From the NCBI RefSeq assembly GCF_003315295.1, contig NZ_QNRI01000012.1, positions 1-64,000 of the forward strand: DNA of 64,000 nucleotides, read 5' to 3'. The DNA comes from Paraliobacillus ryukyuensis. GTDB lineage: Bacteria > Bacillota > Bacilli > Bacillales > Amphibacillaceae. A program made the position numbers and the translations under genes. Position 1 is the stretch's first letter; each line of letters begins with the position of its first letter. Shown here in pieces: positions 59,295 through 64,000 of this stretch. A model generated the notes under the pieces. That model worked only from the letters and a program-made list of their open reading frames with translations, did no database searches and was not told the DNA's origin.

Positions 59295-59323
59295 ATTATA
59301 GCCAAATGCTATCATGAAGTCAA
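59295..59323 (-). promoter_or_regulatory. rplJ-rplL promoter
   Basis: -35 TTGACT (59318-59323), 17-bp spacer, -10 TATAAT (59295-59300), starting 12 bases after the rplA stop. Confidence 0.8.
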
Positions 59324-59334
59324 TAGTCAATTAT

Positions 59335-60030
59335 TTATTTCGCGAAAGATGAAGTATCAACTTTAATTCCAGGTCCCATAGTAGAAGCTACTGCGGCGTT
59401 ACGCATGTAGATTCCTTTAGCAGCCTGTGGTTTTACTTTCATTAAAGTATCAGCTAACGCTTGGAAATTTTCCACAAGTTGATCCACTTCAAAAGAAGCT
59501 TTTCCAATAGGGACGTGAATGTTTGATTGACGGTCAACACGGTACTCTACTTTACCTGCTTTAATTTCATTGATTGCTTTTTCTACGTCAAATGTAACTG
59601 TTCCAGTTTTAGGGTTTGGCATTAAACCTTTTGGTCCAAGCACACGACCTAATTTACCTACTTCAGCCATCATGTCTGGTGTCGCTACAATGACATCAAA
59701 CTCAAACCAACCTTGGTTGATTTTATTGATAAGATCTTGTTCTCCAACATAATCTGCACCAGCAGCTTCTGCTTCTTTCGCTTTATCACCTTTAGCAAAA
59801 ACTAAGACAGTTTGTGTTTTACCAGTTCCGTGCGGTAATACCATACCACCACGAATTTGTTGGTCCGCTTTCTTAGGATCTACTCCTAAACGGAAAGCAG
59901 CTTCTACAGTTTCGTCAAAGTTTGCTTTTGCTGTTTGTTTTACTAATTCAACAGCTTCTTTTACATCATACACTTTTGTACGATCAACAAGTTTTGCTAA
60001 TTCTTGTTGTCTTTTTGTTTTTTTAGCCAT
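59335..60030 (-). CDS. rplA: 50S ribosomal protein L1
   Basis: 231 residues from the ATG at 60030 ([20 protein letters not shown]), 9 bases after GGGAGG; the longer frame has no ribosome-binding site. The signature [19 protein letters not shown]-type segment ([20 protein letters not shown]) is intact. Forms the L1 stalk. Confidence 0.98.
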   Translation of the reverse strand: MAKKTKRQQELAKLVDRTKVYDVKEAVELVKQTAKANFDETVEAAFRLGVDPKKADQQIRGGMVLPHGTGKTQTVLVFAKGDKAKEAEAAGADYVGEQDLINKINQGWFEFDVIVATPDMMAEVGKLGRVLGPKGLMPNPKTGTVTFDVEKAINEIKAGKVEYRVDRQSNIHVPIGKASFEVDQLVENFQALADTLMKVKPQAAKGIYMRNAAVASTMGPGIKVDTSSFAK

Positions 60031-60151
60031 TAATATTTCCTCCCTGAATGTGGTTTTAGCGGTTATACCTCCCACTTTTATAAGCGGCTTCTGTTATCTT
60101 CATTATAACAGGGTAATAATTACTTAATGAAATTCTCCATCGTTCATCATC

Positions 60152-60200
60152 TTATAAAAAGGCTGCGAAATGGGGACAAAACTCCATTACCGCAACCTTT
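60152..60200 (-). other. hairpin in the rplK-rplA spacer
   Basis: On the minus strand AAAGGTTGCG (60191-60200) faces CGCAGCCTTT (60158-60167) with one bulge, followed by TT and ATAAG. It may be a weak terminator or a binding site for L1 autoregulation. Confidence 0.45.
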
Positions 60201-60225
60201 ACACCGACCATTTTTCGGTATGGGA

Positions 60226-60651
60226 TTAGTCTTCGATAACAATTCCCATACTACGTGCAGTACCTTCAACCATGCGCATTGCCGCTTCTACATCAGCAGC
60301 ATTTAAGTCAGGCATTTTTGTTTCAGCGATTTCTTTTACTTGATCACGCTTCACTGTCGCAACTTTATTGCGATTTGGTTCACCTGATGCGGTTTCGATA
60401 CCTGCTGCTTTTTTAAGCAATACAGCAGCTGGCGGAGTTTTTGTAATAAATGTAAAGGAACGGTCTTCAAAAACCGTAATTTCTACCGGAATAATCATAC
60501 CAGCTTGATCTTGCGTACGGGCATTAAATTCCTTACAGAATCCCATGATATTAACACCTGCTTGACCTAGTGCCGGTCCAACTGGTGGTGCTGGATTTGC
60601 TTTCCCCGCTGGGATTTGAAGTTTCACTACTTTAATTACTTTTTTAGCCAC
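60226..60651 (-). CDS. rplK: 50S ribosomal protein L11
   Basis: 141 residues from a GTG at 60651 ([20 protein letters not shown]), 8 bases after AAGGAGG; a longer frame begins upstream of this site. [20 protein letters not shown] (thiostrepton-site region) is wild type. Confidence 0.98.
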   Translation of the reverse strand: MAKKVIKVVKLQIPAGKANPAPPVGPALGQAGVNIMGFCKEFNARTQDQAGMIIPVEITVFEDRSFTFITKTPPAAVLLKKAAGIETASGEPNRNKVATVKRDQVKEIAETKMPDLNAADVEAAMRMVEGTARSMGIVIED

Positions 60652-60758
60652 GAGACACACCTCCTTAAGTCCGTGATGTGGTAATAGGGTGGTATACCCT
60701 CCCACTCATTTCATATGCAAAATTAAAACCTTATACTCGAGGTATAAAGAACATTAAA

Positions 60759-60787
60759 ATTTTAGCACGTCAAAACAAAAATTGCAA
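60759..60787 (-). promoter_or_regulatory. rplK-rplA promoter
   Basis: -35 TTGCAA (60782-60787), 17-bp spacer, -10 TAAAAT (60759-60764) with TG one base upstream. Located in the nusG-rplK gap. Confidence 0.65.
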
Positions 60788-60827
60788 GTGCATTTGTATA
60801 TAAGTAATTACTAGATCAATAAGTGAC

Positions 60828-61361
60828 TTATAGTTTAGCAATTTGCGTGAAATCTAATTCGACTGGTGTTTCTCGACCGAACATGTTCACATGTACTTTT
60901 ACTTTTTGTCTATCTGCGTCTATCTGTTCAATATTACCCGTAAAGTCTTTAAATGGACCATCGGTAACACGAACACTTTCTTTTTCCTCAAAGTCTATTT
61001 CCGTAACAGGTTCATCCATTCCCATTCGTTTCAAAACGGTTTCTACCTCTTCTGGTAATAACGGGGTCGGTTTAGAACCCGAACCTGCTGAACCTACAAA
61101 TCCTGTTACTCCTGGAGTATTACGCACTACGTACCAGGAGTCATCAGTCATAATCATCTCCGCTAACACATAACCAGGAAAGACTTTTTTCTTAGCTACT
61201 TTTCTTTTTCCATTTTTTATCTCTGTTTCTTCATCTTCGGGTACTAGCACACGGAAAATTTTATCTTCCATCCCCATTGACTCTAATCTTTTTTCTAAAT
61301 TTGTTTTCACTTTATTTTCATAACCTGAATACGTATGAACGACATACCATTGTTTTTCCAT
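60828..61361 (-). CDS. nusG: transcription termination/antitermination protein NusG
   Basis: 177 residues; NGN domain (KQWYVVHTYSGYENKVKTNL; FPGYVLAEMIM; VRNTPGVTGFVG) and KOW domain (VRVTDGPFKDFTGNIEQID). Controls pausing and couples to S10/Rho. Its transcript appears to start within secE and passes an early terminator hairpin. Confidence 0.98.
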   Translation of the reverse strand: MEKQWYVVHTYSGYENKVKTNLEKRLESMGMEDKIFRVLVPEDEETEIKNGKRKVAKKKVFPGYVLAEMIMTDDSWYVVRNTPGVTGFVGSAGSGSKPTPLLPEEVETVLKRMGMDEPVTEIDFEEKESVRVTDGPFKDFTGNIEQIDADRQKVKVHVNMFGRETPVELDFTQIAKL

Positions 61362-61410
61362 TGTTTAGGACAACTCGTGCCCTTCCCTCCCTTTTTCATT
61401 TTCGCAATTT

Positions 61411-61434
61411 AAAAAACCCGTCAAAACGGGTTTT
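61411..61434 (-). terminator. terminator/attenuator in the nusG leader
   Basis: On the minus strand AAAACCCGT-TTTG-ACGGGTTTT (61413-61434) followed by TT gives a classical terminator 20-40 nt after the putative nusG start site and 50 bases before nusG. Confidence 0.75.
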
Positions 61435-61461
61435 CTTGTAAAGAGACGTCTATTTAGTACC

Positions 61462-61492
61462 ATTATAGCATAAAATAAAGTATACTATTCAA
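61462..61492 (-). promoter_or_regulatory. possible nusG promoter overlapping the secE end
   Basis: Extended -10 TGC-TATAAT (TATAAT at 61462-61467); TTGAAT (61487-61492) lies 19 bp upstream, a long spacing, so it would depend on the extended -10. Confidence 0.5.
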
Positions 61493-61664
61493 AAAATGAG
61501 TTAAGAATTTGTGTAATTCCTAGATCAATTACCGCAAAAAAGATAGCAATAAACGCTACGGTACAAACAACAGTAACGGTATATCGAAATAACTCTTGCC
61601 CACCAGGCCAAGACACTTTTTTCATTTCTCGTGACACATTTTTAAAAAACGTAACAAGATTCAT
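61485..61664 (-). CDS. secE: protein translocase subunit SecE
   Basis: 59 residues from the ATG at 61664 (MNLVTFFKNVSREMKKVSWP), 7 bases after GGGGGA. One membrane helix (about 30-52) after the conserved amphipathic REMKKVSWPGGQEL. Partner of SecY. Between rpmG and nusG, the standard order. Confidence 0.96.
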   Translation of the reverse strand: MNLVTFFKNVSREMKKVSWPGGQELFRYTVTVVCTVAFIAIFFAVIDLGITQILNSFFE

Positions 61665-61707
61665 AGGTGATTCCCCCAAACTTAAGCCAGAATTTTAACT
61701 AAACTGC

Positions 61708-61854
61708 TCACTTCGTCTCTCGATGTAAAGTATGCTTGTTGCATCTTTTACAAAATTTATTGACTTCTACACGCTCGGCATTGGATGTATTTTTATTAGT
61801 TGTATAGTTCCTATTCAAGCACACAGTACATGCTAATACAATTTTCTTTTGCAA
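61708..61854 (-). CDS. rpmG: 50S ribosomal protein L33 (zinc form)
   Basis: 48 residues from a TTG with GGGGTGAG 4-5 bases upstream. Begins [20 protein letters not shown]; both CxxC pairs (CTVC and CKRC) are intact, so this is a zinc-binding paralogue. Located between sigH and secE as in B. subtilis rpmGB. Confidence 0.93.
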   Translation of the reverse strand: MQKKIVLACTVCLNRNYTTNKNTSNAERVEVNKFCKRCNKHTLHRETK

Positions 61855-61953
61855 CTCTCTCACCCCTTATAAGCAAGGGTTTTACACTCTTATTAATGTA
61901 GCATGGTTACATATAGCCTGTCAACGCTCGCTGAGCTACTTGCACGTTGCTAA

Positions 61954-62613
61954 CTATTGATTTACTTCACCTAGATTTAAATATCTTTCGAGCTTCCTTT
62001 TTACTCGTTGTAACGCATTATCGATGGATTTAACATGTCGCTTTAATTCACTGGAAATCTCTTGATAGGTGCGCCCGTCCAAATACAGAGCTAGTACTTC
62101 ACGTTCTAATTCACTTAATACTTCTGCAAGCTTCCCTTCCATCATTCCATATCTTTCTTGATTAATAAGTACATCTTGGGGGTCATCCATAACACCAGCA
62201 TTCACGAACACATCAAGCAACGTTCGTTCTGACTCTTCATCATACATTGGTTTATCTAGGGAGACGTAGGAATTTAAAGGTAAATGTTTTTGTCTAGTTG
62301 CCGTTTTGATTGCTGTAATAATCTGACGCTTCACACAAAGTTCTGCAAATGCCTTAAAAGAGGATAGCTTATCTATTTTATAGTCACGAATAGCCTTGTA
62401 GAGGCCAATCATACCTTCCTGTATGATATCGTCTTGATCTGCACCGACCAAAAAGTACGTTCTAGCCTTCGCCCGAACAAAACTTCGATACTTACTAATC
62501 AGAAAGTCCAAGGCATGCCCATTCCTCTGATGAGCAAGTATAATCAACTCATCATCGTCTAGCTTCTCATAGTCTAGCAAATGATTTTTTGAATACGTAT
62601 AAGTGACACTCAA
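61954..62613 (-). CDS. sigH: RNA polymerase sporulation sigma factor SigH
   Basis: 219 residues from a TTG, 7 bases after GGGGGAG. Region 2 (FLISKYRSFVRAKARTYFLV; DDIIQEGMIGLYKAIRDY) and region 4 (LDGRTYQEISSELKRHVKSI) are complete. Directs transition-state and early sporulation genes. A consensus-like sigma-A promoter lies upstream, matching spo0H regulation in B. subtilis. Confidence 0.97.
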   Translation of the reverse strand: MSVTYTYSKNHLLDYEKLDDDELIILAHQRNGHALDFLISKYRSFVRAKARTYFLVGADQDDIIQEGMIGLYKAIRDYKIDKLSSFKAFAELCVKRQIITAIKTATRQKHLPLNSYVSLDKPMYDEESERTLLDVFVNAGVMDDPQDVLINQERYGMMEGKLAEVLSELEREVLALYLDGRTYQEISSELKRHVKSIDNALQRVKRKLERYLNLGEVNQ

Positions 62614-62660
62614 CCCGGACTCCCCCTAGTTGTTGAAGTTAACAGCGAATATATAGAAAT

Positions 62661-62690
62661 ATTATACAGTAAGCGTTTCGCTATCGTCAA
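62661..62690 (-). promoter_or_regulatory. sigH promoter
   Basis: -35 TTGACG (62685-62690), 18-bp spacer, -10 TATAAT (62661-62666), 48 bp before the sigH start and just after the rae1 stop. Confidence 0.7.
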
Positions 62691-62701
62691 CAGCGCTTTT
62701 C

Positions 62702-63211
62702 CTATTTTCGCCCTCTTCTCCATTGCTCAAAAATCTCTAATACCTCTTGCTTTAACGGGATTTTAGTAGATATTTGTCGACTTTTATATGATTTTAACTC
62801 ACCTTCAATCTCTTTTTGAATATTTTGGACTTCAATATAAAGTTCACGCGCGGATTTTCGATAAGCTCCTTGAGCAAAAATTGTTCGCTGTTCTGTGTAA
62901 TCAGAGGTAGCAACATAGACCTTTGTTTTCACATTTTTCAGTTCTTTTACTAGCCGCTCAATACATTCATCAGCTGTTTCTTGTTCTTTGGTATAAATGA
63001 TCTCTACTTTATGATTTTGTTGCTTCGTTTCCGTCCCACGAACTTCATACGCATCGAAAACAACGATGACACGATCATTTCGATAAGCTTGATATTCCGC
63101 CATTTTTTCAATCAACAAATTTCGCGCTTGTTCTAGGTCAATATCTCTTATTTTTTTTAGATCGTCCCAATCACCAATCATATTGTAACCATCAACCAGA
63201 AGTACATCCAT
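62702..63211 (-). CDS. rae1: ribosome-associated NYN-domain endonuclease Rae1 (YacP)
   Basis: 169 residues; PIN-like NYN domain with DVLLVDGYNMIGDW (first Asp), VFDAYEV, and ETADECIERL and ATSDYTEQ acidic residues. Cleaves mRNA in the ribosomal A site in B. subtilis. Its start overlaps the rlmB stop by one base. Confidence 0.92.
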   Translation of the reverse strand: MDVLLVDGYNMIGDWDDLKKIRDIDLEQARNLLIEKMAEYQAYRNDRVIVVFDAYEVRGTETKQQNHKVEIIYTKEQETADECIERLVKELKNVKTKVYVATSDYTEQRTIFAQGAYRKSARELYIEVQNIQKEIEGELKSYKSRQISTKIPLKQEVLEIFEQWRRGRK

Positions 63212-63957
63212 TAAGAATCACCAACTGGATGACGCTTTCGATATACTTCATACATTAAAATACTTGCTGCAACTGAGGCATTTAGTGAAGAAACCTTACC
63301 AGCCATCGCTAAACGTACAGTCCAATCACATTTATCTTTTACTAACTTACTTATCCCCTTACCTTCATTACCGATGACTAACGCTAATGGCAGTGTTCCT
63401 TCTAATACACGATAATCCTCTGTGCCTTCCGCTTCTGTTCCCACTACCCATACATGCCTTTCTTTTAACTCTTCAATTGTTTGTGCGATATTGGTAACCC
63501 GAACTACCGGGATATATTCAATAGCACCAGCGGACGTTTTAGCAACGGTGGCTGTTAGTCCTACCGCTCTTCTTTTCGGAATAATAACGCCATGTGCACC
63601 CACCGCATCTGCTGTCCGCAAAATAGAACCTAGATTATGTGGATCTTCAATTTCATCTAAAATAATAAAAAATGGTGCTTCTTGCTTTTGGTCTGCCCGA
63701 GCGAATAGTTCATCTAAAGATGCATAAGCATAGGCTGCTACCGATGCGGCTACTCCTTGATGATTGCCATCCACCAGCTTGTCCAATTTTTGCTTAGGGA
63801 CACGGGTAACGATAACCCCTTGTTTTTTGGCCAAGTTTTCTAATTTACTAGCCGCTTGTTTATTTAATTGATCAGATATAAATAATTTATTTATCGAACG
63901 CCCTGAACGAAGTGCTTCAATGACGGGATTTTTACCGACTATCCATTCTTCTGACAT
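63211..63957 (-). CDS. rlmB: 23S rRNA (guanosine-2251-2'-O)-methyltransferase RlmB
   Basis: 248 residues; SpoU/TrmH fold with N-terminal substrate-binding domain and the three motifs LDEIEDPHNLGSILRTAD, VIGNEGKGIS and SLNASVAASILMYE forming the knotted SAM site. Ribosome-binding site GAAGGAGAG. Between mrnC and rae1. Confidence 0.95.
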   Translation of the reverse strand: MSEEWIVGKNPVIEALRSGRSINKLFISDQLNKQAASKLENLAKKQGVIVTRVPKQKLDKLVDGNHQGVAASVAAYAYASLDELFARADQKQEAPFFIILDEIEDPHNLGSILRTADAVGAHGVIIPKRRAVGLTATVAKTSAGAIEYIPVVRVTNIAQTIEELKERHVWVVGTEAEGTEDYRVLEGTLPLALVIGNEGKGISKLVKDKCDWTVRLAMAGKVSSLNASVAASILMYEVYRKRHPVGDS

Positions 63958-63958
63958 A

Positions 63959-64000
63959 TTACTTCTCTCCTTCCTCTATAAATGTTATTGCTTCTTGCAT
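63959..64000 (-). CDS. C-terminal end of the gene upstream of rlmB (probably Mini-ribonuclease III), partial
   Basis: The minus strand reads QEAITFIEEGEK-stop in frame up to the window edge, one base before the rlmB start. In B. subtilis the gene here is mrnC, whose product ends in a similar helix. Only about 13 residues are visible, so the name rests on synteny. Confidence 0.5.
   Translation of the reverse strand: MQEAITFIEEGEK

Overview
The window is ori-proximal chromosome of a low-GC, endospore-forming member of the Bacillaceae. The evidence is gerD, pdaB, cwlD, salA and sigH together with the canonical Bacillus-type gene order rlmB-rae1-sigH-rpmG-secE-nusG-rplKA-rplJL-rsmC-rpoBC-ybxF-rpsLG-fusA-tuf-[S10/spc/alpha ribosomal operons]-ecfA1A2T-truA-rplM-rpsI. 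The whole block reads on the minus strand, i.e. the familiar B. subtilis 100-160 kb region reversed. A genus cannot be fixed by eye; protein wording looks closest to the Oceanobacillus/Virgibacillus/Gracilibacillus group (inference).

Layout. 1-600: promoters and leader of an rRNA operon that runs off the left edge, preceded by a small conserved gene. 750-5125: sporulation/germination cluster (pdaB, gerD, salA, cwlD) with readable sigma-E/sigma-G type promoters; kbaA and ybaK, expected here from B. subtilis, are not seen, and the gerD-salA gap holds gene and ISL3-type fragments. 5.1-8.7 kb: three-gene MacB/FtsX-type ABC exporter plus small-peptide debris. 8.8-9.4 kb: decayed IS3 and IS21 transposase genes. 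9.4-21.6 kb: a phage-derived island with lysis genes, a TP901-1-like non-contractile tail module, a sigma-like late regulator, and an intact repressor/ImmA switch with three operators and a LexA box, but no capsid, portal, terminase or integrase gene. 21.7-22.1 kb: a decayed transketolase end. 22.2-64 kb: the housekeeping block.

The housekeeping block is conserved, with two departures. The methionine aminopeptidase gene (map), normally between adk and infA, is a wreck at 30.0-30.2 kb. A two-gene chemoreceptor module (methyl-accepting chemotaxis protein plus xylose-type sugar-binding lipoprotein) with a sigma-D-like promoter is inserted between rpsJ and tuf. Several ribosomal/RNA-polymerase operons carry leader RNAs or attenuator-like terminators (L13 leader, L10 leader, and the rpoB, nusG and rpsL leaders).

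The most interesting points are the SOS-linked headless tail island (possible tailocin or its remains), a PdaB whose catalytic residues are replaced, the decayed map gene, and the chemoreceptor/sugar-binding pair without a transporter. No tRNA gene, CRISPR array or complete rRNA gene was found.
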